The notes beneath the pieces are model-generated. The model was not told the DNA's origin, searched no databases, and saw only the letters and a program-made list of their open reading frames with translations. This document shows positions 25,541 to 36,049 of a DNA stretch of 64,000 nt, one piece after another. Numbering within the stretch: the stretch's first letter is position 1; each line of letters opens with the position of its first letter. Both the position numbers and the translations under genes were made by a program. The stretch comes from Azospirillum canadense (GTDB lineage Bacteria; Pseudomonadota; Alphaproteobacteria; Azospirillales; Azospirillaceae), in contig NZ_JAOQNG010000007.1 in NCBI RefSeq assembly GCF_025961225.1, positions 1,004,501 through 1,068,500 on the forward strand. The letters are read 5' to 3'.

Positions 25541-26209
25541 ATGATCCCAACTTCAAGCCCCCCGATGGCAGACCGCGTGTTCCCCGAGGCGGTGATCTTC
25601 GACTTCGACGGCGTCATTCTCGACTCCGCGCGCATGAAGACGAACGCCTACCTCGACCTCTACGAACTGCGCGATCCGGCGATGCAGGAACGGCTGCGCC
25701 GGATCGTCTGGCAGAACGGCGGGCTCAGCCGGATCAAGATGCTTCCCATCCTGGAGCGCGAGCTGTTCGGCCGCGCCACCGGTGAGGACGGGATCATGGA
25801 GTTGGCCCGGCGCTACGCGGACATCGTCGACCGGGCGGTGAACGACTGCCCGCTGATCGCCGGGGCGGAAAGCCTGCTGGACCGGCTGAGCGGCACGCCG
25901 TGCCATCTGGTGTCCGGAACGCCGCAGGAGACCTTGCTTGGAACCGTGCGCGCCAAGGGGCTGGAGGACCGGTTCGTGTCGGTCACCGGCTCCCCCAGCG
26001 TCAAGGCGGAGGTGTTCGCGGCGATCGTCGCCTCCGGCGGTTACGACGCGACGCGCACGCTGGCCGTGGGCGATTCCCTGACCGAATTGGACGCGGCCTG
26101 GAAGTCCGGGATCACCTTCATCGGCGTGGTGCCGCTGGACGAGCCCAACCCGTTCCCGGCCAACGTGCCGACCGTCAACGACCTGTTCGGGCTCGCCCAA
26201 CGGCTTTGA
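25541..26209 (+). CDS. HAD-family phosphatase
   Basis: A 222-residue haloacid-dehalogenase-superfamily protein with motif I DFDGVILDS, motif II SGTPQE, a later lysine in SVKAEVF and motif III/IV VGDSLTELDAA. It is predicted to be a Mg-dependent phosphatase in the cytoplasm. It starts 12 bp after the phospho-lyase stop, with GAGGAG about 7 bp upstream, and is the last gene of the GntR-linked operon. It may clear dead-end phosphate esters of the pathway. Its stop codon directly abuts the stop of the convergent GH31 gene, with no intergenic bases. Confidence 0.8.
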   Translation: MIPTSSPPMADRVFPEAVIFDFDGVILDSARMKTNAYLDLYELRDPAMQERLRRIVWQNGGLSRIKMLPILERELFGRATGEDGIMELARRYADIVDRAVNDCPLIAGAESLLDRLSGTPCHLVSGTPQETLLGTVRAKGLEDRFVSVTGSPSVKAEVFAAIVASGGYDATRTLAVGDSLTELDAAWKSGITFIGVVPLDEPNPFPANVPTVNDLFGLAQRL

Positions 26210-28560
26210 TCAGGACTCCACGCTCAGCTTGACGCCGCGGGCGGTGCCGGCCCGCAGCGCAGCGCCGCCAACCGTCCTCAGACGGAGTACCGACCAGGCC
26301 GGCCGGTAACGGCCGGTCGCGTCGGCGGAAACCACCGCGGCCCCGCTGTCCCGAACCAGCGAGACCCGCGTAACGAGACCGGCGCCGTCGCGCCAAGCCG
26401 CGGTGTCGCCATCGTCGTCGTACAGCACCGCTTCGGCACTCTGCGGATCGCCATAGACGACCAGCTCGCGCTCCGTGTCCGCGGCGGGATCGACGCGCTG
26501 GCCGGCGGTGCCCAGGGGGAGCAGGGCGCCGGCCCGCACGAAGAGCGGCGTCCGGCCGAGCGGCGCCGGCACCGTCGCGTCCGTTCCGCCCGGATGGTGG
26601 CTGCCGTCGTGGAAGTAGAACCAGCCGCCGGGATGGTCCGGCAGCCGGACGGACCGGCGGTTTGCGCCCGGCTCCAGCACCGGCGCGACCAGAAGGTCGG
26701 GGCCGAGCATGAAGGCATCCTCCGTCGCCGCGGCGCCGGGGTCGTCCGGGAAATCGTAGAAGAGCGGGCGCACCACCGGCTCGTCCGCCACCGCCGCCCG
26801 CCACATCCGCGTGTAGAGGTAGGGCATCAGGCGGTAGCGCAGGCGGATCGCCTCGCGGATCGGGTCGATGACCTCCGGGTGCATCCAGGGCAGCGTCGTG
26901 ACGCCATCGCTGTTCCAGGAATTCATGACGAAGCGCGGCCAGAAGGCGCAGAACTCCACGAAGCGGCACAGCAGTTCCGGCCCTGGGCTCGGCCCGTGGA
27001 AGCCGCCGACGTCGTGGCCGATGTCGAACATGCCCGACAGGCTCATGTTGAGCCCCTGGGTCAGGTTGAAGCGCAGCGTCTTCCAGGCCGTGGCATTGTC
27101 CCCCGACCAGGTCTGGCCATAGCGCCACAGGCCCGCGGCACCGCCGCGGGTGATGGTGTAGGGCCGCTTGCCATGAGTCCAGGCGGCTTGCGTCTCATGC
27201 GCGAGCTTGGTCATCAGCAGCGCCTGCGCCGGCCGCGCCAGCGTCTGGGGGAAGGGCCGGCCGTCGCCCGCGGCCACGGCATCCTCGTCCCAGATCTCAT
27301 ATTCGTTGTTGTCGTTCCACACCGACACCATGCCGGGGCCGAGCAACGCCGTCTCGATGCCCCGGCGCCACCAGGCGCGCGCCTGCGCGTTGGTGAAATC
27401 AAGGTGGTAGCCGAGGCCGTCCCAGAATTGCGCCACCGCCGGCCGCCCGGTCTCCCCGTCGCGCACCAGCCCGCCCACGTCCGTCACCTCCGCCAGCCGG
27501 GGATGGTCGTCGAGCAGGCAGGGCTTGAGGTTGGCGACGGGGTGCAGTCCGGCCGCGTTCAGTGTGCCGAGCGTCGCGGCGGGGTCGGGGAACTTGTCGC
27601 GGTTCCAGTGGAAGGCGTAGCGCCGCCCGCCGATCATCGTGTAGCCGGAGCCGAAGTGGAAGCTGTCGCAGGGGATGGCGTGCTCGGCGCAGCGCGCGAC
27701 GAAGTCGGCGATGCGGGCGTCGGCGTCGGCCGCGTCGGCGATGGCCATGGAGGTGGTGGCGAAGCCCAGCGTCCATTTCGGCCCGAAGGCGTGGCCGCCT
27801 GTCAGGCCTGAAAAGGCGCGGACGACGTCCGGCACGCCCGGCCCCGCGAAGACGAAGGCGTCGAGGTCGCCGTCGTCCGCCCGGTAGGAGCGGAAGGGCC
27901 CATGGTAATTGTCGATGGTCGCGCCGAGGTCCATCTCCCCGGTGGCGAGGTTGTCGTAATAGACCCCATGCGCCCCCGCCGGCCCAGCGACGATCAGGAA
28001 CGGAATCATCTTGTAGAGCGGGTCGCTCAGTTCCGCGTCGAAGCCGCAGGGATCGACCGCGTCGATGCGGAAACGGCGGCCGGTGTGGTCCAGCGGCCCG
28101 GCCTTGTCGCCCACGCCGTAATGCCGCTCCCCCTCGTTGCGCGTGACGAAGTGGGAGAAGGCGTGGGTCTTGCGCGACACGAAATAGGCTTGGGTGCGCC
28201 GGTCCTCCAGGAAGGGCGTTGCCTCGCCCGCCCGGTACCAGGCGATGCCGAAGGGCTCCAGCGTCACGACGGCGGTGAGTTTCGCGCCGCGGATCGTCAC
28301 CGTGCCTTCACCCTCCTCCACGTCGGCGGAGGGGCAGGAGAAGCCGGCGAGGTCATCGCGGTTGCGCCCCTCATAGGGCGGGTCGATGCCGTCGGGGGCC
28401 ACCGACCAGGTCCGGTCGAGGCGGTAGGCGCCGTCGCGGCGCATCAGGATGCGGCCCACGTCGTCCTCGACGAGGCCGACGCGCAGGTCGACGCCGTGGT
28501 CCAGGTCGAACAGGGCGTAGACGCCGTCGCGTCCGCGGAAACGGGCTCGGGTCAGGGCCT

Positions 28561-28564
<4 letters not shown>
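26210..28564 (-). CDS. Glycoside hydrolase family 31 (alpha-glucosidase/alpha-xylosidase-like)
   Basis: A 784-residue GH31 enzyme without signal peptide, so cytoplasmic. The catalytic nucleophile aspartate is in VSVWNDNNEYE, the family counterpart of WNDMNEP; the acid/base aspartate is in QTWSGDNATAW; other GH31 features are GFATTSMAI, HFGSGYTMIGG and FDIGHDVGGFHG. It should release alpha-linked sugars from imported oligosaccharides. It is the last gene of an operon that encodes a sugar ABC importer, and its ATG overlaps the ATPase stop (ATGA). The unusual NNEYE instead of MNEP suggests a divergent subfamily. The exact linkage cannot be told. Confidence 0.9.
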
Positions 28565-29601
<1,037 letters not shown>

Positions 29602-29602
29602 A

Positions 29603-30658
29603 TCACTTCATCCCCGTGTTCGCGATGCCGCTGGTGATGAACCGCTGCAGGAAGGCGAAGACGAGCGCCACCGGCAGCAGGGTCACCACGGTCATGGCGA
29701 GCAGATAGTGCCATTGGGTCTGCAGCTCGCCCTGGAAGGCATTCAGGGCGATCGGCAGGGTGTGGACCTCGGTCTTGGTCAGGACGGCCAGCGGCCACAG
29801 GAATTCGTTCCACCGCCACATGACCGAGAAGATGGCGAGCACCGCCAGCGCCGGCAGCGACAACGGCATCACGATGCGCGCGTAGATGCGCCATTCCGAC
29901 GCCTTGTCCATCCGCGCCGCCTCGATCAGGTCGCGCGGGATGGTCAGCATGTACTGGCGCAGCAGGAAGACGCCGGTCGGGGTGGCGGCACCCGGCAGGA
30001 TCACCGCCCACAGCGAGTCCACGAATCCCAGCTTGGTGACCACCAGATAGACCGGGGCCAGGATGATCGTGATGGGGATCATCAGCGTGCCGATAACGCC
30101 CAACATCGCCAGCGACTTGCCGCGGAACTCGTAGACCGACAGGGCGTAGGCGGCCATGGAGTTGATCAGCAGCGTGATCAGCGTGGCGACCACCGTGACG
30201 ACGAGCGAGTTGCGCAGGTAGCGCAGGAAGTCGAACTGCGTCAGCGGGTCCGTGTAGTTGCCGACCGCGAAGGCCAGATGGCGCACCGGCGTGCGGCGGT
30301 CCACCGGCACCCGGATGGTCTTCGCCGGCTCCTTGGGGTCGACCATCTGGGCGGCAATGCCGATGCGGCGGACCTGGGCGAGTTCACGGACGGAGCCGTC
30401 CTCCATCGTCACCGTGAACAGCGGCAGGGGCTGCGGGTATCCCTCGACGCGCACCTCCGCCTGCGCCATCGGCAGAAGCGAGGGCGGAAACTCCAGCAGG
30501 GCCGACGGCGTCTTGAAGGACGACAGCACCAGCCAGAGCACCGGGCCGAACATCAGCAGCACGCCGAGTGCGAGATAGGCGTAGGACGCGACGTCGGTCC
30601 AGTGCCAGCCCCGGCCGCCGCGCCGCCGCGTGAGGAGACGAAGGAGTCCTCCGGTCAT
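29603..30658 (-). CDS. Sugar ABC transporter permease (MalG/AglG type)
   Basis: A 351-residue membrane protein with six predicted helices and the EAA loop EAARMDKASEWRIYARIVMP. Between the first and second helices it carries a periplasmic insert of roughly 85 residues (GSVRELAQVRRIGIA, RVPVDRRTPVRHLAF), a feature of alpha-glucoside permeases of the AglG group. The ATG at 30658 overlaps the stop of the preceding permease (ATGA). It forms the channel with that permease. Confidence 0.9.
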   Translation of the reverse strand: MTGGLLRLLTRRRGGRGWHWTDVASYAYLALGVLLMFGPVLWLVLSSFKTPSALLEFPPSLLPMAQAEVRVEGYPQPLPLFTVTMEDGSVRELAQVRRIGIAAQMVDPKEPAKTIRVPVDRRTPVRHLAFAVGNYTDPLTQFDFLRYLRNSLVVTVVATLITLLINSMAAYALSVYEFRGKSLAMLGVIGTLMIPITIILAPVYLVVTKLGFVDSLWAVILPGAATPTGVFLLRQYMLTIPRDLIEAARMDKASEWRIYARIVMPLSLPALAVLAIFSVMWRWNEFLWPLAVLTKTEVHTLPIALNAFQGELQTQWHYLLAMTVVTLLPVALVFAFLQRFITSGIANTGMK

Positions 30659-31674
30659 CGCGACCTCCGTCGAGTAAGGAACAGCTGGATCATGGTCAGG
30701 ATGAACAGCACCGCCCCCAGCAGCACGGACGCCGCCCCGGCCAGCCCGAAGTTCTGCACCTGGTTGGCGAAGGCGGTCGTGTAGATGTACTGGACGATCA
30801 TCAGCGTCGCCGTGCCCGGCCCGCCGCCGGTCAGAACGAAGACCTCGTCGAACACCTGCACCGACCGGATCAGCACCAGAACCAGCACGACCAGCAGGTT
30901 CGGCCACAGCAGGGGCAGGGTGATGCGGTGGAAGACGCGCCAGGGCCGCGTGCCATCCATCTCCGCCGCCTCGTAGACGTCGCGGGGGATGGCTTGCAGG
31001 CCGGCCAGCAGGATCAGGGTATAGAAGCCCATATGGGCCCACACCGACACGAAGACCGACCAGAACATCGCCCAGCCAGGATCGACGAAGAACAGGATCT
31101 TCTGCCCGCCCGCCATGGTCAGCGCGGCGTTCAGCAGCCCATCGCGTTGCAGGATCCATTTCCAGATCAGCGCCACGACGACCGGCGACAGCAGCACCGG
31201 GAAGAAGTAGACGGCGCGGAAGAAGCCGCGGGCGCGGATCGGCCGGTTCAGCACCAGCGCGGTGCCCAGCGAGAACAGCACCATCGCGACCATCTGGAAG
31301 ACGGTGAAGGTCAGCGTGTTCCAGACACCGCGCCAGAACAGGTCTTCTCGGCAACTGCCGGGGTCAAGGTAGGACCCGCAGTCCAGCAGGCGGGCGTACT
31401 GCTCCGCCCCGACATAAGGCCGCTCGGCCGGGTACAGCGCCGTCCCGCCGGTCACCGAGAAGACGATGTTGATGGCGATCGGCAGGAAGACGAACAGGCC
31501 GAAGAAGACGAGGTTCGGCAGCAGGAAGACGTAGGGCATCCGCGCCGCGCCGATCAGCCGCTGCAAGGCGCGCATCGGCGGGTCGGTCAGGCGCATGACG
31601 GCCTGCACGCCCCCCGCCACGAGGCCGGCCGGACGGCGCGCGGCGGCCTCGGGCGATCGCATCATGTCGGTCAT
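30655..31674 (-). CDS. Sugar ABC transporter permease (MalF/AglF type)
   Basis: A 339-residue integral membrane protein. After a basic N-terminal tail come six or more helices (YVFLLPNLVFFGLFVFLPIA is the first) and the EAA motif YEAAEMDGTRPWRVFHRITLP. There is a periplasmic loop with two cysteines (CGSYLDPGSC). It is the second gene of the importer operon, 21 bp after the binding protein, and its stop overlaps the next permease start. It pairs with that protein to form the transmembrane channel. Confidence 0.92.
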   Translation of the reverse strand: MTDMMRSPEAAARRPAGLVAGGVQAVMRLTDPPMRALQRLIGAARMPYVFLLPNLVFFGLFVFLPIAINIVFSVTGGTALYPAERPYVGAEQYARLLDCGSYLDPGSCREDLFWRGVWNTLTFTVFQMVAMVLFSLGTALVLNRPIRARGFFRAVYFFPVLLSPVVVALIWKWILQRDGLLNAALTMAGGQKILFFVDPGWAMFWSVFVSVWAHMGFYTLILLAGLQAIPRDVYEAAEMDGTRPWRVFHRITLPLLWPNLLVVLVLVLIRSVQVFDEVFVLTGGGPGTATLMIVQYIYTTAFANQVQNFGLAGAASVLLGAVLFILTMIQLFLTRRRSR

Positions 31675-31695
31675 GGGTCTACCCCCAAAACGGGG

Positions 31696-32994
31696 TTACT
31701 GCTTCTTCTTGCGCTCGGCGATCTGCTGGGCGACGTCGGCGGTGATGCGCTGGTACGCCTCGTCCAGCGTCGTCTCGCCCACCACCACTTGGCCCAGGCG
31801 GCTGATGGCGGCGTTGAAGACGATGCGGCTGTTGGGGTCGCCCTGGATGTGGTAGGCGACCGGGTCGAGCTTGCCGACGGCGTCGCCGAACACCTTCAGG
31901 GCGGCGGCGGCCTGCGGCGAGGCGGACGTGTAGGTGATGCCCTTCTTGGCAAGGCCGATGTGGCCCGGCACGAACAGCGTGCGCGCGTAGAACTCGCCCG
32001 CGACGTCCTCGCTGGCCAGATAGTCGAGCAGGCGCGCGACCTCGGCCGGGTGGGTGCCCGTCTTCAGGGCGACCAGCGCGGCGCCGCCGGGCATGGCCGA
32101 GCAGTTGGCCGGGCCGCAAGGCGTGGGCACGGCGATCCAGTCGAAGGCGTCGCCGATGGTCTTGTCGAACTGCGCGGTCTGCCAGGAACCGGATTCGTAC
32201 AGGACGACCTGGGCGTTCTTGAACTCCTCGTTGGCGCCGCGGTAGGCGGTGCCGGACACCGACCCCCACAGCTCCTTCGACATCACGCCGGACTTGTGCC
32301 AGTCGACGATCAGCTTGGCGGCCCGCTTGAAGCCCTCGTCGACGGCCTGCGGCTCCCCGTTGACCTCGGCCATCTTCGCCCCTTGCGAGACGGCGAGGCC
32401 GAAGAAGCGGTGGCCCGACCGGTCGAAGGCGACCGGGAAGGGCGCCTGCACCTTGTCGGCGACCTCCTTCGCGGCCTTGGCCCAGTCGTCCCACGTGGCG
32501 TTGGCGCCCGGCATGGCGACGCCGGCCTGCTCGAACAGGGTCTTGTTGACGAAGGGGCCCGTCACCGTCAGCTGCGTCATATAGCCGGGGATCGCGGTGG
32601 TGTTGCCCGGCACCCGCATCCATTCCAGGAACGGCCCGTAGTTCTGCTCCCAATAGGCCGCGTCCTTCAGGTGCGGCCGAAGGTCCAGCAGGTAGGGGGC
32701 AAGCCCGCCCATGTCGGTGACGCGCGCGAGGTCAGGCCCCTGGCCCGACGCCAGCTGCACCGGCAGCGTCTCGTTGATCGCCTTGAAGGGCACCTGGTCG
32801 AGGACGACCTTGATGTCCTTGTTCTTGTCCTCGAAACGGCGGAGCAGGTCGTTCATGACCTCGCCCTCGTTGCCGTCGGAATACCACATCATGCGCAGCG
32901 TGGTCTGGGCCTGGGCTTGGGCGATTCCAAAGCCCCCGGTTCCGACGATCGACAGGGCCAGCGCGCAGCCGGCGATCCAAGCGGTCCTTCTCAT
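31696..32994 (-). CDS. Sugar ABC transporter substrate-binding protein
   Basis: A 432-residue periplasmic binding protein of the CUT1 type. The signal peptide ends near IAQAQAQ, followed by LRMMWYSDGNEGEVMNDLL and the family segments GQGPDLARVTDMGG and WAKAAKEVADKV. It should capture an oligosaccharide, probably an alpha-glucoside given the GH31 partner. It is the first gene of the operon (binding protein, two permeases, ATPase, GH31). A LacI-type palindrome lies 118 bp upstream. Confidence 0.92.
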   Translation of the reverse strand: MRRTAWIAGCALALSIVGTGGFGIAQAQAQTTLRMMWYSDGNEGEVMNDLLRRFEDKNKDIKVVLDQVPFKAINETLPVQLASGQGPDLARVTDMGGLAPYLLDLRPHLKDAAYWEQNYGPFLEWMRVPGNTTAIPGYMTQLTVTGPFVNKTLFEQAGVAMPGANATWDDWAKAAKEVADKVQAPFPVAFDRSGHRFFGLAVSQGAKMAEVNGEPQAVDEGFKRAAKLIVDWHKSGVMSKELWGSVSGTAYRGANEEFKNAQVVLYESGSWQTAQFDKTIGDAFDWIAVPTPCGPANCSAMPGGAALVALKTGTHPAEVARLLDYLASEDVAGEFYARTLFVPGHIGLAKKGITYTSASPQAAAALKVFGDAVGKLDPVAYHIQGDPNSRIVFNAAISRLGQVVVGETTLDEAYQRITADVAQQIAERKKKQ

Positions 32995-33111
32995 GGCGTC
33001 GTCCTTCCTCCCTTGAGCGGCTTTTTTCGGATCGGTTCCCGCCGGCCACCGGGGCAGCCGTTTCGGAAAAATGCGGGATTTTTCCCGTCGTCATCCTTCG
33101 CGCTTGAACAT

Positions 33112-33125
33112 GGCAAACGTTTGCC
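33112..33125. promoter_or_regulatory. LacI-family operator candidate GGCAAACGTTTGCC
   Basis: A perfect 14-bp palindrome with a central CG, as expected for LacI/GalR operators. It lies between the divergent sugar importer operon and the LacI gene, 17 bp before the latter. Confidence 0.75.
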
Positions 33126-33141
33126 TAAACTGTCAACGGGA

Positions 33142-34185
33142 ATGTTGGTGCTACTGATGGAGTGGTGGGTGAGCGATCGGCGGCGTGAACCTGGGCAGAT
33201 TTCCCTGGCCGACATCGCGGCCGAGGCCGGCGTGTCCGTGTCGACCGTGTCCCGGATCGCCAACGGCGACCTGGGGCGGGCGTCGGCGTCGACCGTGGCG
33301 AAGGTGCAGCGCCTGATCGCGGAGCGCGGCTACCGCCCCAACCCGGTGGGCCGCAGCCTGCGCGGCGGGGAAAGCCGGCTGGTCGCCATGCTGGCGCCCA
33401 ACCTCGACAACCCGGCCATGGCGGCGATCGCCGCCTCGACGGAGGCGGCGCTGCGCGCTGCGGGCTACGTCATGGTCCTGTGCGACACCCACGACCGACC
33501 CGATTTGCAGGACGAGTATCTGCGCGCCATGCGCTCCCGCTTCGCGGAAGGGTTCATCCTGGTGAGCGCGGTCGCCAGCGCCGAGCTGGAAGCGTCGGTG
33601 AAGCGCGGCGAGCCGGTCGTCTTCGTGAACCGGCGCAACCCCTACGGCGACCCCTATGGCGGTGGTGCCTTCGTCGGCATCGACAATCGCAAGGCCGGGG
33701 CGGACGCGGCCGACTACCTGCTCGACTGCGGCGTGCGCGCTCCCGCGGTCATCCACCCGGCGGAGCTGTCCTCGACGATCCGGGAACGGGTGGAGGGCTT
33801 CATCGACCGCCTGCGCGAAAAGCGGCCGGACATGACCGTGCGCCGCGCCGAGGGAGCGGGGGCGAACCATCTCGATTGCGGCTACGCAGCGGCGCTGAGC
33901 CTCGTCGCGGCGGGCGGCTGGCCGGACGGCGTCCTCTGCCCTAGCGACCTGATGGCCTACGGCCTGTTTCGCGCGGCGGGGGAGCGGGGAGGCCGCATCC
34001 CCGACGACTGCCGCCCGGTCGGCATCGACGACAACGACCTGAACGCCTGGATCGCGCCCTGGCTCAGTTCGGTGAAGATCCCCTACCGCGCGTTCGGGGA
34101 ACAGGTCGTGGCCTGCCTGCTGGCGTTGCGCGCCGGGACCTTGGACGGCGAGGTGCTGCTCGGCCACGAACTGGTCCGGCGCTGA
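33142..34185 (+). CDS. LacI-family transcriptional regulator
   Basis: A 348-residue repressor. The LacI helix-turn-helix is ISLADIAAEAGVSVSTVSR (about 20-38) with the hinge region YRPNPVGRSLRGG, then a periplasmic-binding-protein-like sugar domain ending in HELVRR. In-frame starts at 33142, 33157 and 33169 (GTG) are all possible; the GTG has a GGAG 6 bp upstream. It is divergent from the GH31/ABC operon and is separated from it by a perfect palindrome, so it probably represses that operon until the imported sugar is present. Confidence 0.9.
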   Translation: MLVLLMEWWVSDRRREPGQISLADIAAEAGVSVSTVSRIANGDLGRASASTVAKVQRLIAERGYRPNPVGRSLRGGESRLVAMLAPNLDNPAMAAIAASTEAALRAAGYVMVLCDTHDRPDLQDEYLRAMRSRFAEGFILVSAVASAELEASVKRGEPVVFVNRRNPYGDPYGGGAFVGIDNRKAGADAADYLLDCGVRAPAVIHPAELSSTIRERVEGFIDRLREKRPDMTVRRAEGAGANHLDCGYAAALSLVAAGGWPDGVLCPSDLMAYGLFRAAGERGGRIPDDCRPVGIDDNDLNAWIAPWLSSVKIPYRAFGEQVVACLLALRAGTLDGEVLLGHELVRR

Positions 34186-34186
34186 C

Positions 34187-34212
34187 GCGACGAGAGCCCG
34201 CCCCCTCGTCGC
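34187..34212. terminator. Hairpin between convergent LacI and phytase-like genes
   Basis: GCGACGAG and CTCGTCGC form a perfect 8-bp stem with a 10-nt loop just after the LacI stop codon. There is no U tract, so termination is only probable. Confidence 0.4.
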
Positions 34213-34229
34213 GCCCACTCGCGCTGGTG

Positions 34230-35600
34230 TTACTTGGCCTTCAGGAAGGCCTCGACGTTCAGCAGGACGAGTTCGTTGTCGTCCGCGACGTTGGGGTCGC
34301 GGCTGCTGGAGAAGGGCAGGTTGTTGTCGTTGCCGACCACGATGTGCCGGTCGTCCACCACGTCGACATTCTCGATGGTGAAGAAGGGGAAGGCCAGCAC
34401 GCCGTCGTTCAGCGGCTTGCGCGCCTTCTTGTCCGGATCGGCAATGCGCATCAGGTCGACGTAGCCGATCTTGCGCGCCGGCCCGCCGGCGTTGGCGTTG
34501 GTCAGCTCGATCTTGTAGACCCGTTTGAAAACGGCGACGCTGGAGAAGCAGTTGGTGGTCGGCTGGCCCTGGGCGCAGGCCTTGTCGGGGGTGCCTTCGC
34601 CATTGTCACGCTCGATGATCAGGCCCGTGGTGCCGTCGATCATGTTGAAGTCGCCGATGGCGTTGCCGTTCTGCTCCAGCACATACTGCCAGGACCGGCC
34701 GGTCCAGGCCTCTTTCTCGACGTCGAATTCCAGGATGCGCAGGTAGTCACGCCCGTCGGCGGTCTTCTCGAACGCCTTCTTCTCGGCGTCCCACACCGGC
34801 CCTTCGAGCAGCCCGTAGAGGAACCGGCCGTCCTTCGAGGAGGCGAGGCCCTCGAATCCCTTGGAGCGCCGGATTTGGAACGGCACCGTCTCGGCCGGGC
34901 TGGCCGGCGTGGTCACCGCCGGGTTGTCGGGGGAGCGGACGACCTTGCCGTCGACCAGCGTGTCGTACACGGCGAGCACGCGGCCCTTCAGGTCGGCCTT
35001 GATGAGGAAGGGGCCGAACTCGTCGCCAATCCACAGCGTGTCGCCGATGATCTGGAAGCTTTCCGTGTCGAAGTCGGAGCCGGTCAGGTAGCGCCGCTCC
35101 GTCCCTTCCTGAACGATGCGGAACGGCACCTTCTTGTCCGGGTCGTGCAGGAAGATGGTCTCCAGCCGCTGCATGGTGCCGCCGGCGAAATCGACCTTGT
35201 ACCGGTTCAGGTACAGCATGCTGTCGGGGGAATTGGCCTTGGAGCCGAACCCGTTGTCGGTCAGGATCCAGAAGGTCCCGTCGGGCATGCGCTTGATTCC
35301 CGAATGGCCCTGCAGCGGCTGGCCGGCAAAGGGAAGCGACAGGCCGGTCGGCCGATCGGCGGACTTGCCCTCCACCGTCCCGATGGCCTCGACCCGGCGG
35401 CCGGTGGTGAATTTTCCCGACACCCGCAGGTCGGCGGGCGCGTCGGACGGGGCGTCGATGACGCTCTTGGCCGGCAGGATGGCATGGCCGGCCAGCGCGG
35501 CGGGAAATGCGTCCTGCGCCCGGGCGGCGGGCGCCAGCGACAGGGCGAGCAGGGCGGCGCCCATCCAGGGGCGTCCCATCCAGGGAAATGTGCGGACCAT
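34230..35600 (-). CDS. Esterase-like activity of phytase family protein (secreted)
   Basis: A 456-residue exported protein. The signal peptide ends near PAARAQDAF. The mature part is a beta-propeller-like phytase-related domain: PTGLSLPFAGQPLQGHSGIK, WILTDNGFGSKANSPDS, GSDFDTESFQIIGDTLWIGDE, GFEGLASSKDGRFLY (all read in pieces) and a C-terminal IENVDVVDDRHIVVGNDNNLP. Such proteins are thought to hydrolyse phosphate esters in the periplasm, but few have been tested. The start at 35600 has GGAG about 9 bp upstream; a TTG nine codons earlier is possible. It is a single gene. Confidence 0.8.
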   Translation of the reverse strand: MVRTFPWMGRPWMGAALLALSLAPAARAQDAFPAALAGHAILPAKSVIDAPSDAPADLRVSGKFTTGRRVEAIGTVEGKSADRPTGLSLPFAGQPLQGHSGIKRMPDGTFWILTDNGFGSKANSPDSMLYLNRYKVDFAGGTMQRLETIFLHDPDKKVPFRIVQEGTERRYLTGSDFDTESFQIIGDTLWIGDEFGPFLIKADLKGRVLAVYDTLVDGKVVRSPDNPAVTTPASPAETVPFQIRRSKGFEGLASSKDGRFLYGLLEGPVWDAEKKAFEKTADGRDYLRILEFDVEKEAWTGRSWQYVLEQNGNAIGDFNMIDGTTGLIIERDNGEGTPDKACAQGQPTTNCFSSVAVFKRVYKIELTNANAGGPARKIGYVDLMRIADPDKKARKPLNDGVLAFPFFTIENVDVVDDRHIVVGNDNNLPFSSSRDPNVADDNELVLLNVEAFLKAK

Positions 35601-36049
35601 CGCGTGGACTCCATTCAGGGACAGCAAAAGAGGGTGCCCTTATTGCAATGAATGCGTGTCGAACGCGTGATGGCTTGGCTATGAATTTATGACGGTTCAG
35701 GCGGGACGGGCCACCATCTCTGATTGTCGACATCCGGCCGGTCCGACCACATTCGCCATCGCCGCCCACCCAACGACGCCAAAGTCGGCGAACTCGGTTG
35801 TTCGATTACGAATATTTTCCTATTTTGCAATCCAGCCTGCCAAATCCGGTGCAGAAAGCAAGGCGGGATGCGGTTTGATACGGCGCGAACCCCCAAGGGG
35901 AAGGGGCCTGGGGTCCTTGCAGCGCCCGTCCGCGCGGCATGGGATTTGCCTTGAATTGACGCTTGCGCGGTAACGCCTTGCGCCAATGGGCAAAGGCCGG
36001 CCGGGCGCAGGATCGTCCAAGCACCAAGAATGGGAGGAACGGACGGTCC
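35601..36049. other. Divergent intergenic region upstream of the chemoreceptor
   Basis: About 450 bp. The motif TTTGATACGG at 35874-35883 matches the recurring (G)TGATACGG. An AT-richer stretch near 35800-35835 may hold a promoter. No protein-coding gene was seen. Confidence 0.4.

Noticed and set aside
30928..33141. Plus-strand open frame running into the LacI gene
   Set aside because: The first 738 codons are antisense to the permease and binding-protein genes; only the LacI part from 33142 on shows a family.
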